Positions 8,021 to 15,653 of a stretch of 37,178 bases of DNA are shown piece after piece. This DNA comes from a bacterium (GTDB lineage Bacteria > SAR324 > XYD2-FULL-50-16). The stretch spans positions 1 to 37,178 of the forward strand of contig JAHJRI010000254.1 in NCBI GenBank assembly GCA_018830885.1. Direction: 5' to 3'. Numbering within the stretch: position 1 is the first letter of the stretch; every line of letters starts with the position of its first letter. The notes under the pieces were generated by a model that searched no databases, had not been told where the DNA came from, and saw only the letters and a program-made list of their open reading frames with translations. Position numbers and translations under genes: made by a program.

Positions 8021-8878
8021 CTACTCACGCATTCCCTGATGCTGCATCATCATACCGTTCCGTCGCATCATCCGATGATGTTCGCGCATATTTTCATTCA
8101 TCTCAGCGTTCATCATGGACATGTGATGAAAATATCGCCCGGCTCTGCCCGGGTTGCAATGATGTCCGCTGTTGACCCTGAAAAGATCTCCCGAGGCAAC
8201 ACCGGTCAGACTGACAATCTGTCCTTCGCGTACCTGCATCCCTGCAGGCAGTTCGATTCTTGATGTCCTACCCCGGGGATCGATAATCCACACAAAAAGT
8301 CCCTCGGTCTTCTCGACCCGACCCATTCTGAAATTGGGATGATCAACAAAATACCGGGCCCGCTCTTTGAAAAACCAGCTCACCAGGGGCCATTCCCTTT
8401 CTTCCTGGATGATGACGCGCTGGATGCGGTCATTGATCCCGGTGGCAGCCAGGGCAGCCCCGCCAAAGGTGGTGGTCAGGAAACTGCCGAGGAGGATGGC
8501 GGCAATACCCCTTTTAAAGGCATTGGAATGCCACATCAGCCAGGATGCCAGGGTTGTCACAATCAGCGCGGGTAAGATCAGGTCAAAGGGAATATAGGTT
8601 AAAACATCTTTCAGAAACCGGGTCCCGAAGGTGAGCATTTCCAGACTGCCGTTCATCTGGATCTCAAAAACAACGTTGTTCACGGTGATAAGGGACAATG
8701 ACAGCAGCAGAAGTCCCCCCAGCAACGGTGTCCACCTCACGGGCTGTCGCGCCCTGATTACAGGTGCTGCGACCGGGTCAAGCTTCTCAATCCGGGACAT
8801 CACCTGCTGGCTGAAGTCCTCCGGCAAATCGGGGACAGCCGGTTTCGCGGCTCTCAGAATATCATCCAGCTTTTTCAT
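8021..8878 (-). CDS. Membrane anti-sigma-like protein with Met/His-rich tail (copy 1)
   Basis: The protein (285 residues) starts with a short cytosolic part (LPEDFSQQVMSRIEKL) of the kind seen in anti-sigma factors. Three membrane helices follow (about 49-72, 98-122 and 126-147), which should place the C-terminal half outside the cytosol. That half contains a small beta-rich region (about 180-230) and then a tail dense in His and Met, with GHHCNPGR, FHHMSMM, REHHRMM and GMMMQHQ, plus one Cys. Such tails bind copper or other soft metals. Its ATG overlaps the sigma factor's TGA (ATGA), the usual coupling of ECF sigma and anti-sigma genes. I infer a metal-sensing anti-sigma factor. A close copy lies at 15654-16493. 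Confidence 0.78.
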   Translation of the reverse strand: MKKLDDILRAAKPAVPDLPEDFSQQVMSRIEKLDPVAAPVIRARQPVRWTPLLGGLLLLSLSLITVNNVVFEIQMNGSLEMLTFGTRFLKDVLTYIPFDLILPALIVTTLASWLMWHSNAFKRGIAAILLGSFLTTTFGGAALAATGINDRIQRVIIQEEREWPLVSWFFKERARYFVDHPNFRMGRVEKTEGLFVWIIDPRGRTSRIELPAGMQVREGQIVSLTGVASGDLFRVNSGHHCNPGRAGRYFHHMSMMNAEMNENMREHHRMMRRNGMMMQHQGMRE

Positions 8879-9495
8879 TTGCGGCCCCCATGTCTGGCAG
8901 ATGGTAGAAAAGAGAGGTATCCAAAAACAATTGAGACAATTAACCCCGCTTTTTCCAGGAGTTTTTGCATCTGCAGGCGTCCCCGCCGCAGCAGCGTGCC
9001 AACAGAACTGGTAGAACTGTCCAGGATTTGGGCAATCTCTTCATAGGATTTTTCTTCGAAATAATGCAGGATGATGACTTCGCGATATTTGGGCTTCAGC
9101 TTCTGCAGGGTTGAATGGACCAGTTCCCGGTCTTCTTTTTTGAAGAGGTCATCTTGATGGGCATCATCCGGGACATTTGCCCATTGGCCATCATCAAACT
9201 GGGATTCTCTTTTTCTGGAGACCGTTCTTAAAAAGTTGGCCGCCTCATTGTGGGCGATTCGATAGATCCAAGGCTGAAAGGGCAGTTCCGGGTTTACCGA
9301 TCCCAGGTTCTGGTAAACCTTCAGAAAAACGGACTGGGTCACATCTTCTGCGGCATCCCGATTCTGATACAAAAAGCGATAGAGATAAGCATAGATTTTC
9401 TGCTGGTATCGTTCCATGAGAATTCGAAAATCATCTCTGTTGCCATCGATGATCGAACGGATCAACTCTGCATCGGAAGCGGGTGGTTTATTCAT
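8875..9495 (-). CDS. ECF-type RNA polymerase sigma factor (RpoE-like)
   Basis: From the chosen start the protein has 206 residues. Region 2 is clear (ELIRSIIDGNRDDFRILMERY, then DAAEDVTQSVFLKVYQNL and PWIYRIAHNEAANFLR). Region 4 follows (LKPKYREVIILHYFEEKSYEEIA, then a helix-turn-helix ending in LLRRGRLQMQKLLE). The frame is open further upstream to 9585, but sigma region 2 normally begins within about ten residues of the start. I therefore prefer the ATG at 9495; ATGs at 9552 and 9546 are alternatives, the first with AGG six bases ahead. The 4-bp overlap with the downstream membrane protein marks a sigma/anti-sigma pair. The neighbourhood (CsoR, CopA, Met/His-rich proteins) suggests the regulon concerns copper or envelope metal stress. 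Confidence 0.88.
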   Translation of the reverse strand: MNKPPASDAELIRSIIDGNRDDFRILMERYQQKIYAYLYRFLYQNRDAAEDVTQSVFLKVYQNLGSVNPELPFQPWIYRIAHNEAANFLRTVSRKRESQFDDGQWANVPDDAHQDDLFKKEDRELVHSTLQKLKPKYREVIILHYFEEKSYEEIAQILDSSTSSVGTLLRRGRLQMQKLLEKAGLIVSIVFGYLSFLPSARHGGRK

Positions 9496-9934
9496 GATCA
9501 GAATAGAGCGAGAGGACGCTGGATAAGAAAGCCCATGTTTTTTATTCATTGCCATTAACCTAATGCTTTCAAGAAAATCCGTCAATTGTTTCCGATTAGG
9601 ACCGTTCCAGAGAATCGAGATGCCACCTGTCTTACTCTCTCTTTCACCGGCAGAATCGTTGCGGCCGCTTTGGAAAAGCTTTCAAAGTCGATGGTGAGCG
9701 CCTGAGATGGTTGAGCTGCGAAAAGAAACAGGGAAGAGTGAACAATGGCTTGATCTGAACCCCGGTAACCAGGGATAAAAGCGCATCCATCGGTTTCAAC
9801 CGGTGGTGAATCGCATACCTGAATTCATAAAATGTGAAAAAGAAAGAAATAAAATCCGGGCGGCCGGTGTAGAAATAGAAAAGAGGCAAAACCCTTTGCC
9901 TTGATTATATCCAAACTGTCCCGGGAGAAACATC
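9496..9934. other. Divergent intergenic region between sigma gene and mini-lipoprotein
   Basis: This region must hold the promoters of the leftward sigma operon and the rightward small genes. On the minus strand, TTGACG (9580-9585) with a 17-base spacer to TAGGTT is a weak candidate, and an adjoining GGAAAC resembles an ECF -35 element. Neither is secure. A 7-bp hairpin lies at 9884-9901. No further gene seen. Confidence 0.4.
9884..9901. repeat. 7-bp hairpin in the leader of the mini-lipoprotein gene
   Basis: AGGCAAA-ACCC-TTTGCCT is a perfect inverted repeat ending 33 bases before the ATG of the small lipoprotein. It could be a leader hairpin or operator. There is no T-run after it. Confidence 0.4.
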
Positions 9935-10087
9935 ATGAAAAGAGGCATTATTGTCATTATTACCCTGTTAGCAATCCTGTCACTGTCCGGATGCTGGCGA
10001 TACTACCATCATCATGACGGGTACGATCGTTACGATGGCAACGATCGGGGTTACCATCACATGTGGAACGATCGAGATGACAGGTAA
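9935..10087 (+). CDS. His-rich mini-lipoprotein (50 residues)
   Basis: A short gene: ATG at 9935, TAA at 10085-10087, with GGGAG (9923-9927) seven bases ahead. The product begins with a short basic N-terminus and a hydrophobic core, ending in LSLSGC, a lipobox with Cys20 as the lipidation site. The mature part of about 31 residues is Cys-anchored and rich in His, Tyr, Asp and Arg (YYHHHDGYDRYDG, YHHMW). It should be attached to a periplasmic or outer membrane face and looks able to bind metal ions through the His cluster. It lies in the copper island just before the Met-rich SHOCT protein and divergent from the sigma operon. No family recognised; the lipobox, His content and ribosome site are seen directly, and the metal role is inferred. 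Confidence 0.7.
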   Translation: MKRGIIVIITLLAILSLSGCWRYYHHHDGYDRYDGNDRGYHHMWNDRDDR

Positions 10088-10230
10088 CAAAAGAATTTTC
10101 CACTTTCCGATCAGCACGCTCGCTCTGAAAACAGGTGCACTATTTTTGAAATATTTGAGTTGTTCTGGTGTTTTACTGGATAAGGAAACAAACGCGTTAC
10201 ATATTTGCAGAAATTAATTGTGAGAAGAAA

Positions 10231-10563
10231 ATGAAAAAAGGCTTTTTTGGAATGGCGACACTGTTTTCACTCAGCCCGGTCGTCGCTTTTGCCCATGAAT
10301 TTGGGGAACCCGGCTGGGGTAATCATATGGGATACATGGGATCTGGTTGGGGTAACCCGATGGGATTCATGGGAGGAGGATTGATGATGTTCATTTGGAT
10401 AGGGCTGCTTATTCTGGCTGTCATTGCAATTACACGGTGGGTTGCCACGCCCGGGAAAAACCGGGTAACCACGGTTAATGCCCAGGGGATTCTTGCCGAG
10501 CGGTATGCCAGAGGAGAGATCAGCCAGCAGGAGTTCGTGGAGATGAAAAAACAGCTCGAATAG
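10231..10563 (+). CDS. SHOCT-domain membrane protein with Met/Gly-rich segment
   Basis: From the ATG at 10231 (GAGAAG just upstream) the protein has 110 residues. A signal-peptide-like N-terminus ends near AFAHE. Next is a Gly/Met/Trp-rich segment with two similar units (GWGNHMGYMGSGWGNPMGFM), one membrane helix (MMFIWIGLLILAVIAI) and a C-terminal SHOCT helix pair (ILAERYARGEISQQEFVEMKKQL). SHOCT domains are short C-terminal modules thought to mediate oligomerisation. Proteins of this build often occur beside copper or heavy-metal efflux genes, and the Met-rich segment would face the periplasm. It follows the mini-lipoprotein gene by 143 bases on the same strand and is convergent with copA. 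Confidence 0.8.
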   Translation: MKKGFFGMATLFSLSPVVAFAHEFGEPGWGNHMGYMGSGWGNPMGFMGGGLMMFIWIGLLILAVIAITRWVATPGKNRVTTVNAQGILAERYARGEISQQEFVEMKKQLE

Positions 10564-10582
10564 ATCCGCGCCACGCCCTTCA

Positions 10583-10627
10583 GAAACGATGGTTATGCGA
10601 TGGATATGCATCGGCAACCATCGTTTC
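10583..10627. terminator. 12-bp hairpin between convergent SHOCT and copA genes
   Basis: GAAACGATGGTT (10583-10594) and AACCATCGTTTC (10616-10627) are perfect reverse complements. A second 5-bp stem (CGATG/CATCG) lies inside the loop. It begins 20 bases after the SHOCT stop codon, which suits a transcript-end structure. There is no T-run, so Rho-independent termination is not assured. Confidence 0.5.
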
Positions 10628-10776
10628 CTGCCCTGAAAATCATGTCTAATATACCACTATACTACACCGGCGTGTCCGGAATCATCACTCAGTCCCTCCT
10701 TGGTGAAAACAACCCATCTCAATCACGTTGTCGTTTAGAAAGGACAAACAAGGATGTATTAAGGTGGTTTCAACTC

Positions 10777-10992
10777 CTACTGGGCGCTGATACCGGTTAC
10801 GGTAAATCCGGCATCCGAAATGGTCTTCTTGATGACGGCTTCATCGAGAGGGGCTGCGGATTCAACCAGAGCGTTTTTCTGCTCCAGGTTCACAACCGTG
10901 GATGAGATCCCCGCCACACCGTTCAGTTTCTCAGTGACTGTTTTAACGCAATGCATACAGCTCATGCCGTCGATGGATACTTTTGTTTTCAT
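10777..10992 (-). CDS. Possible internally initiated CopZ-like copper chaperone (within copA)
   Basis: Within the 3' end of copA, an in-frame ATG at 10992 would give a 71-residue protein. It is a complete HMA fold with the Cu(I)-binding motif GMSCMHC at residues 9-15. AAGGAG lies six bases upstream, a near-ideal ribosome site that a coding sequence would not need. It may be a relic of a separate copZ gene fused by loss of the copA stop, or a functional second start yielding chaperone plus ATPase from one message. E. coli makes a chaperone from copA by frameshifting near the N-terminus; the arrangement here would be different. Sequence alone cannot show that it is used. Confidence 0.45.
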   Translation of the reverse strand: MKTKVSIDGMSCMHCVKTVTEKLNGVAGISSTVVNLEQKNALVESAAPLDEAVIKKTISDAGFTVTGISAQ

Positions 10993-13500
10993 GGTTTGCT
11001 CCTTTTCAGGTAACTTAATGGATTGACTGACGGGCGTGACGCCTGCAGTCGGTTTGAAATTTCTTAACCGCAATGCGTTGCTGACAACGGAAACGGAACT
11101 CATCGCCATGGCGGCGGCAGCAAACATCGGATTCAATGTCAGTCCCCCGAACAGAAAGAACACACCTGCTGCCAGGGGGATACCAGCGGTGTTGTATGCA
11201 AAGGCCCAGAACAGGTTCTGCTTGATGTTGCGCAGGGTGGCCTGACTCAGCTCGATGGCTGTTACCACCCCCATGAGGCTGTTTTGCATCAGGACAATAC
11301 CGGCCGATGCCATGGCCACATCCGTTCCGGAACCGATGGCGATACCAAGGTCTGACTGGGCCAACGCAGGGGCATCATTGATGCCGTCGCCCACCATGGA
11401 GACCCTATTGCCTTCCCCCTGCAGCTTTTTGACCTGTGTCGCTTTGTCGCCGGGCATTACCTGGGCCACGACCTGATCGATGTTTACCTGCCTGGCAATG
11501 GCTTCAGCGGTCAACCGGTTGTCACCGGTCAACATGACGGTTTTTATCCCCATCTCATGCAACCGGGCAATGGCCCTGGCGCTGTCGGGTTTCACCACAT
11601 CGGCCACGGCAATAATGCCTGCCAGACTGCCGTCAATAGCCAGGTACATGGATGTTTTCCCCTCCTGGGAGAGTCGGTCCGCTTCCGGCAGGTCGTTTTT
11701 AATAATACTGTTCTCGGACATGAACGCGATATTCCCGAACAGTAACTGCTTTCCATTCACCACTGCGGTGATGCCCCTGCCGGGTAACGCTTTGAAATCG
11801 TCAACCTGCAATAGAACCTGCTTCCTTTTTGCACTTTCCTCAACAACTGCAGCACCCAGGGAATGCTCCGATCCTTTTTCTGCTGAGGCAGCCATCTGCA
11901 GCACTTCGCCCTCGTCCCATCCGCCAAAGGTCAGTATATCCGTGACCCGGGGCTTTCCCTCGGTGATGGTACCGGTTTTGTCAAAGACCACTGTTTTGAT
12001 GTGGCTGGCAATTTCCAGGGGTTCTCCGCCTTTTATCAGAATTCCCAGCGAGGCCCCCCGGCCCGTTCCGACCATAATTGCCGTAGGGGTCGCCAATCCC
12101 AGGGCACAGGGACAGGCAATCACCAGGACCGAGATAAAGATCTTGAGTGCAAAAGTGACCTCCATGCCCCCCAGCAGCCAGGCTGAACCGGCGATCACAG
12201 CCAGGACCATCACCACCGGGACAAAATAACTGGAGATCACATCAGCCATTCTGGCAATGGGGGCTTTGCTGCCCTGGGCCTCCTCAACCAGTTTGATGAT
12301 CTGCGCGAGGGCCGTCTCTTTGCCGACGCGTTCCGCACGATAATGGATATTGCCGTTTTGATTGATACTCGCCCCGGTCACCGGATCACCCACAGATTTG
12401 TCGACAGGGATGCTTTCCCCGGTCAGCATGGATTCATCCACGGAGGTATGACCCTGTGTAACGGTACCATCAACGGCGATTTTTTCCCCCGGTTTGGCCA
12501 TCAGGACATCACCGACCTCAACCTCTTCGATGGGGATCATCTCTTCACGACCCTCCCGGATCACGACCGCCGTTTTCGGCTGCAGCCCCATCAATTGCTT
12601 GATCGCTCCGGAAGTCCGCCCCTTGCTGACCGACTCCATGTATTTGCCAACCTTGATCAGTGCGATAATCATGCCTGCTGTTTCGTAATACAGGTTCATC
12701 ACCAGTTCAGTGTGACCCATCAGGATCTGGGCGGTATTCCATGCGCTGTATCCGATGGCGGCCGTGGTGCCGATCGCAATCAGGGAATCCATATTGGGAT
12801 GACCCCTGAAAAAGCTGGGGTAGCCCTTGATATAAAAATGGGACCCGGCAATCACGATGGGAATGACCAGAAGCAGCTGCAGAACAGCAAATACAGCGGG
12901 ATTGAATTCCGGGCTGATAAGCGCCGGCAGGGATACCCCCACCATTTCAAGCATGGCGATCAGTACCAGGGGAATCGCAAACACCAGGGAAACAACCAGA
13001 CGGGTGAACTGCTGTTTCAATTCCTTCCGCTTCCTTTCCTCATCGAGATCGACCGTTGCCCCTGTTGCCGCCTTGGACAGCGTATAGCCTGCCCTGGCCA
13101 CAGCCGCCAGGATCTGCGACTCTTTCAGAACATCCGGGGAATAGGAAACCTGCGCCTTTTCCGTCGCCAGGTTGACAGTGGCCGATGAAACCCCCTCCAG
13201 CGACTTGATTGTGTCTTCAACCCGTTTTACACAGGAAGCACAGGTCATCCCCTCAACAGTGAATGTCCTGGTAATGCCTTCCGTCGGCAGACGGGCTCCG
13301 TACCCCCTTTTTTCAATGACCTGGATGATGTTTTCCACAGTGGTCCTATCTTTATCGTACGTAAACTGCAGCTTTTCAGATGCAAAATTGACGGATGCCT
13401 TTTGAATCCCTTCCTGCTGCTGAACCGCTTCTTCAACAGCGCGAACACAGGAACTGCAGGTCATGCCCTCAATATCCAGTGATTTTGTTTCAGTGTTCAT
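10777..13500 (-). CDS. copA: Copper-exporting P1B-type ATPase with extra C-terminal HMA domain
   Basis: The protein (907 residues) exports Cu(I) from the cytosol using ATP. Domains in order: HMA1 (GMTCSSC, residue ~13), HMA2 (GMTCASC, ~85), and eight membrane helices including the CPC ion-path motif ([10 protein letters not shown], ~460). The phosphorylation loop has DKTGT (~505), and the hinge [10 protein letters not shown] (~708). An ordinary CopA ends soon after the last helix (NALRLRNFK). Here a linker of about 20 residues leads to a third HMA domain (residues 837-907, GMSCMHC) that is a complete CopZ-like chaperone. Met837 is preceded by an excellent internal ribosome site, so the domain may also be made alone. 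The gene follows csoR by 57 bases on the same strand and should be CsoR-repressed and copper-induced. The TGES motif of the actuator domain (LTGES) is intact. Confidence 0.96.
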   Translation of the reverse strand: MNTETKSLDIEGMTCSSCVRAVEEAVQQQEGIQKASVNFASEKLQFTYDKDRTTVENIIQVIEKRGYGARLPTEGITRTFTVEGMTCASCVKRVEDTIKSLEGVSSATVNLATEKAQVSYSPDVLKESQILAAVARAGYTLSKAATGATVDLDEERKRKELKQQFTRLVVSLVFAIPLVLIAMLEMVGVSLPALISPEFNPAVFAVLQLLLVIPIVIAGSHFYIKGYPSFFRGHPNMDSLIAIGTTAAIGYSAWNTAQILMGHTELVMNLYYETAGMIIALIKVGKYMESVSKGRTSGAIKQLMGLQPKTAVVIREGREEMIPIEEVEVGDVLMAKPGEKIAVDGTVTQGHTSVDESMLTGESIPVDKSVGDPVTGASINQNGNIHYRAERVGKETALAQIIKLVEEAQGSKAPIARMADVISSYFVPVVMVLAVIAGSAWLLGGMEVTFALKIFISVLVIACPCALGLATPTAIMVGTGRGASLGILIKGGEPLEIASHIKTVVFDKTGTITEGKPRVTDILTFGGWDEGEVLQMAASAEKGSEHSLGAAVVEESAKRKQVLLQVDDFKALPGRGITAVVNGKQLLFGNIAFMSENSIIKNDLPEADRLSQEGKTSMYLAIDGSLAGIIAVADVVKPDSARAIARLHEMGIKTVMLTGDNRLTAEAIARQVNIDQVVAQVMPGDKATQVKKLQGEGNRVSMVGDGINDAPALAQSDLGIAIGSGTDVAMASAGIVLMQNSLMGVVTAIELSQATLRNIKQNLFWAFAYNTAGIPLAAGVFFLFGGLTLNPMFAAAAMAMSSVSVVSNALRLRNFKPTAGVTPVSQSIKLPEKEQTMKTKVSIDGMSCMHCVKTVTEKLNGVAGISSTVVNLEQKNALVESAAPLDEAVIKKTISDAGFTVTGISAQ
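10999..11004 (-). promoter_or_regulatory. Internal Shine-Dalgarno before the CopZ-like domain
   Basis: Minus-strand AAGGAG, six bases before the ATG of codon 837 of copA. In the copA frame it encodes Glu-Lys-Glu-Gln of a non-conserved linker. Confidence 0.55.
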
Positions 13501-13557
13501 ACCTTTTCTCTCTTCATGCGGTTAGGATCCACCGGATCCATGTGTTGCCCGAGATCT

Positions 13558-13827
13558 CTAAATTCGCTTGCTCAGCAATTTCATCAATTCATCGATCTTT
13601 GTGTTGATTTCCGTGTCACTCCCGGTTGCTGCGGCATTCCGCAGGCAATGCTGCATGTGCTTTTTCAACACCTCCTGTTCCACCTTGTGCAGGGCCGCCT
13701 TGACCGCTTTCAGCTGGGTCATGATGTCCACACAGTACCGGTGGGACTCAATCATGCCCTTGATGCCCTTGACCTGCCCCTCAATCCTGTTCAAGCCAGG
13801 TAACTGCTCTTTGTATTCCGGATGCAT
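13558..13827 (-). CDS. csoR: CsoR-type copper-sensing repressor
   Basis: The protein (89 residues) is an all-helical CsoR/FrmR family regulator with the N-terminal LNRIEGQVKGI helix. The three Cu(I) ligands are present as Cys32, His57 and Cys61, with the same 25- and 4-residue spacing as the Cys36-His61-Cys65 set of the M. tuberculosis protein. Tyr31 next to Cys32 and His60 next to Cys61 also fit copper CsoRs rather than formaldehyde or persulfide sensors. Cu(I) binding releases DNA. AAAGGAGG precedes the ATG. An operator-like palindrome lies 38 bases upstream inside the promoter, so it should repress itself and copA. Confidence 0.93.
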   Translation of the reverse strand: MHPEYKEQLPGLNRIEGQVKGIKGMIESHRYCVDIMTQLKAVKAALHKVEQEVLKKHMQHCLRNAAATGSDTEINTKIDELMKLLSKRI

Positions 13828-13860
13828 ACCCCTCCTTTGTTACGTATCACCAATATCTAA

Positions 13861-13889
13861 ATACTATACCCCGGTAGGGTATAAGTCAA
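13861..13889 (-). promoter_or_regulatory. csoR-copA promoter with CsoR operator in the spacer
   Basis: On the minus strand TTGACT (-35; 13884-13889) and TAGTAT (-10; 13861-13866) are 17 bases apart. The spacer is largely the palindrome TATACCCTACCGGGGTATA (13865-13883), with 7-bp arms matching the TACCC...GGGTA pattern of CsoR sites. A repressor bound here would cover the promoter. TATAGT at 15-base spacing is an alternative -10. Confidence 0.75.
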
Positions 13890-14053
13890 GATGTTTTTCC
13901 AACCCGGCTGGCAAAGCGGTGAAGGCAGACCGGATTCAGGGTCAAGCCTGGGATAGCCGGCAATTCCAACGCTGCCTGGGGCAGGCATGGGTATTTTTTA
14001 AAAAAAACAGACCCTGGATGAAATAATCTGAGGTTATCGGTGTATGAATATTA

Positions 14054-14059
14054 TATAAT
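14054..14059 (+). promoter_or_regulatory. Perfect TATAAT -10 element before the rhodanese gene
   Basis: TATAAT in a very AT-rich stretch, 46 bases before the rhodanese ATG. No good TTGACA-like box is found 16-18 bases upstream, so an activator or another sigma contact may be needed. Confidence 0.35.
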
Positions 14060-14105
14060 AAAACGAAAGGAACAAGCAGCACAGTCCTTTTTTTAACCTC
14101 CGGGC

Positions 14106-14540
14106 ATGCGGGATCAAATGATGAATAAAAAACGGTTCAAATCTGTCAGCGGCTTTTTGACACTGCTCATCGTGTTGTTTTATTTGCCGGCGGTTGCATT
14201 AGATGCCGGCTTCCACAGGGATATATCACCCCAGGACTCCCTGCTGCTGATTCAGGCGAATAGAGACAACCCGGATTTTATCATGATGGATGTACGAACC
14301 CCTGCAGAGACAGCAACGGGGAAGATAGGGAATCCAATCGAACTGGATATGCTCTCTCCCGGTTTTCCGAATGCCCTCCAGAAACTGGATAAACAAAAGA
14401 CCTATTTTGTCTATTGCCGCAGTGGCAATCGAAGTGGACAGGCAATGGCATTGATGAAGCAGCTGGGGTTTCAACGGGTGTTCAACATGACGGGGGGTAT
14501 TCGGGATTGGGAGAATCTGGGGTATCCCATTACAAAATAA
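14106..14540 (+). CDS. Exported single-domain rhodanese
   Basis: The protein (144 residues) has a basic N-terminus and a hydrophobic signal segment (FLTLLIVLFYLPAVALDA). A rhodanese fold follows: the MMDVRTPAE strand-turn and active-site loop CRSGNRS with Cys104, then GGIRDWENLGYP near the end. Such proteins carry a sulfane sulfur on the loop cysteine, and here the catalytic part would be periplasmic. Two further ATGs (14118, 14121) lie four and five codons in and are equally good starts, since no clear ribosome site precedes the first. It is the first rightward gene after csoR and shares its orientation with the probable selenoprotein gene 101 bases downstream, so both may handle thiols or persulfides in the envelope. 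Confidence 0.87.
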   Translation: MRDQMMNKKRFKSVSGFLTLLIVLFYLPAVALDAGFHRDISPQDSLLLIQANRDNPDFIMMDVRTPAETATGKIGNPIELDMLSPGFPNALQKLDKQKTYFVYCRSGNRSGQAMALMKQLGFQRVFNMTGGIRDWENLGYPITK

Positions 14541-14552
14541 TCGAGTGGTTTC

Positions 14553-14575
14553 GCCGGCAGCGAGCCGTTGCCGGC
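14553..14575. terminator. 7-bp GC hairpin after the rhodanese gene
   Basis: GCCGGCA-(9)-TGCCGGC begins 12 bases after the rhodanese stop codon. No T-run follows. A possible transcript end or processing hairpin. Confidence 0.4.
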
Positions 14576-14583
14576 ATACCCCC

Positions 14584-14611
14584 ATCATTCGCGCAAAGTC
14601 AGGCGAATGAT
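14584..14611. repeat. 9-bp hairpin upstream of the selenoprotein gene
   Basis: ATCATTCGC and GCGAATGAT are perfect reverse complements with a 10-base loop, ending 30 bases before the GTG start. Together with the hairpin just before it, this forms a structured stretch between the two genes that could act as an attenuator or operator. Confidence 0.45.
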
Positions 14612-14641
14612 CTTAACTAAACCATATCAGGGAGCCAGAAA

Positions 14642-15217
14642 GTGGCAAAAAAATCAAAAAAAAAGAATCCGCAGAAACAGCAGACCAGGAACAAACCGGC
14701 AGAAAAGCAGGGATCAAAGAACAAGTCTGCCGGAAAGATCTCATTCCGCTGGATCGCCGGTGGTATCGGCCTGATTGTGGTTGCCGCCGTCCTCTATGGG
14801 TCTACCCTTGTAAACGGTGGACTCAACCTGCTGGCAGGCAATCAGGAGACAGTCACAGACACAGCCGGTCTGCCGGCCGGTACCCCCCGGTTATCCATCG
14901 ACCAGGAAAGAATCGATTTCGGTGATGTGGGTTTCAACGTTAGAAAGACGTTTTCCCTTACGGTTACCAATACCGGCAATGATGTCCTGAAATTCACCAG
15001 AGCACCCTATATTGAAGTCGTTGCAGGGTGTTGACCACCCAACCTGACCATCGGTTCGATGGTACTGAAACCGGGTGAGAGCACAGAGGTAAGGTCTACC
15101 GACTTCACCATGAGCAGGAGTATGGGCGGGTATCATGACTTCGCCGTCCATCTTTTGACCAACGATCCCGAAAGACCCGACCGGGTGGTAAACGTCATCT
15201 CAAACTGGGTCCCCTGA
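14642..15217 (+). CDS. Membrane-anchored DUF1573-like selenoprotein (Sec at TGA 15032)
   Basis: Read through the in-frame TGA at 15032-15034, the gene encodes 191 residues. A Lys-rich cytosolic tail (1-32) leads to one membrane helix (~35-54) and then a periplasmic immunoglobulin-like domain with LSIDQERIDFGDV and FSLTVTNTGNDVLKF, typical of DUF1573-like proteins. The frame continues after the TGA with PPNLTIGSMVLKPGESTEV and HDFAVHLLTNDPERP, exactly the second half expected of this fold, and stops at TGA 15215. Position 131 (Sec) directly follows Cys130, giving Cys-Sec-Pro-Pro where related proteins have Cys-Cys-Pro-Pro (family recollection, not a search). A SECIS-type hairpin follows the TGA. 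Start: GTG with AGGGAG seven bases upstream. Role unknown; a redox or metal-binding envelope protein in the copper island is likely. Confidence 0.82.
15032..15063 (+). promoter_or_regulatory. Sec codon TGA with bacterial SECIS hairpin
   Basis: After the TGA (15032-15034), ACCATCG-GTT-CGATGGT (15047-15063) forms a perfect 7-bp stem with a three-base loop starting with G. The loop G is 19 bases past the TGA. Bacterial SECIS elements lie inside the coding region right after the UGA, with a G at the start of the apical loop about 16-37 bases downstream, so both position and shape fit. Confidence 0.75.
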
Positions 15218-15653
15218 TATCGATGTCTGTCAATTCTGGCACTGAATGCGAATCGGCGATATTCAGTGCCGGATGCGGATTGTGCGCTCTTCAAAGACCC
15301 CATCGCTGCCGGGCTGTAATTACCGGCTCCTCATCCTGCACACATATCCCCGATCTGAGGCTTGGTCTCACACAACACCGTTTACACCTGTCAGATCCGA
15401 TGTCATGCCTTGCCTGTTTCGATTTGTGGTTTTCGCTGATACTGACATGAAGCCCTGCTGTCTTTTTACGCTTCCTGCAGCAGACCTTGTAACCATCACC
15501 CTGTGTTTGAGGAACAGGGAACGGTCTGATGCGGACAGGCATCGATATTCGAGTGTCTGTGGTATCTTGTCCCGAGGAAGGGGGGTATCTGCTGGTTCGG
15601 TATGTGTAGCGTGGTATTTTAGCAGTCGGAAACAGCGATAATCGTATGCGTGG
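15218..15653. other. Intergenic region with a 3' hairpin, otherwise unexplained
   Basis: Apart from the hairpin at 15235-15273 I see no gene with a start and ribosome site. Short open frames exist on both strands but have no recognisable features. The stretch separates the rightward selenoprotein gene from the 3' end of the leftward anti-sigma-like copy. Confidence 0.5.
15235..15273. terminator. Long hairpin after the selenoprotein gene
   Basis: GGCACTGAAT (15238-15247) and ATTCAGTGCC (15261-15270) pair perfectly. The stem extends to 13 bp through one G-T pair, with a 13-base loop. It starts 18 bases after the stop codon. No T-run follows. Confidence 0.5.

Noticed and set aside
15032-15034. 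TGA as the true stop of a 130-residue protein
   Set aside because: The frame continues with domain-like sequence to 15217, and a hairpin with SECIS geometry follows directly; truncation would cut the beta-sandwich in half.
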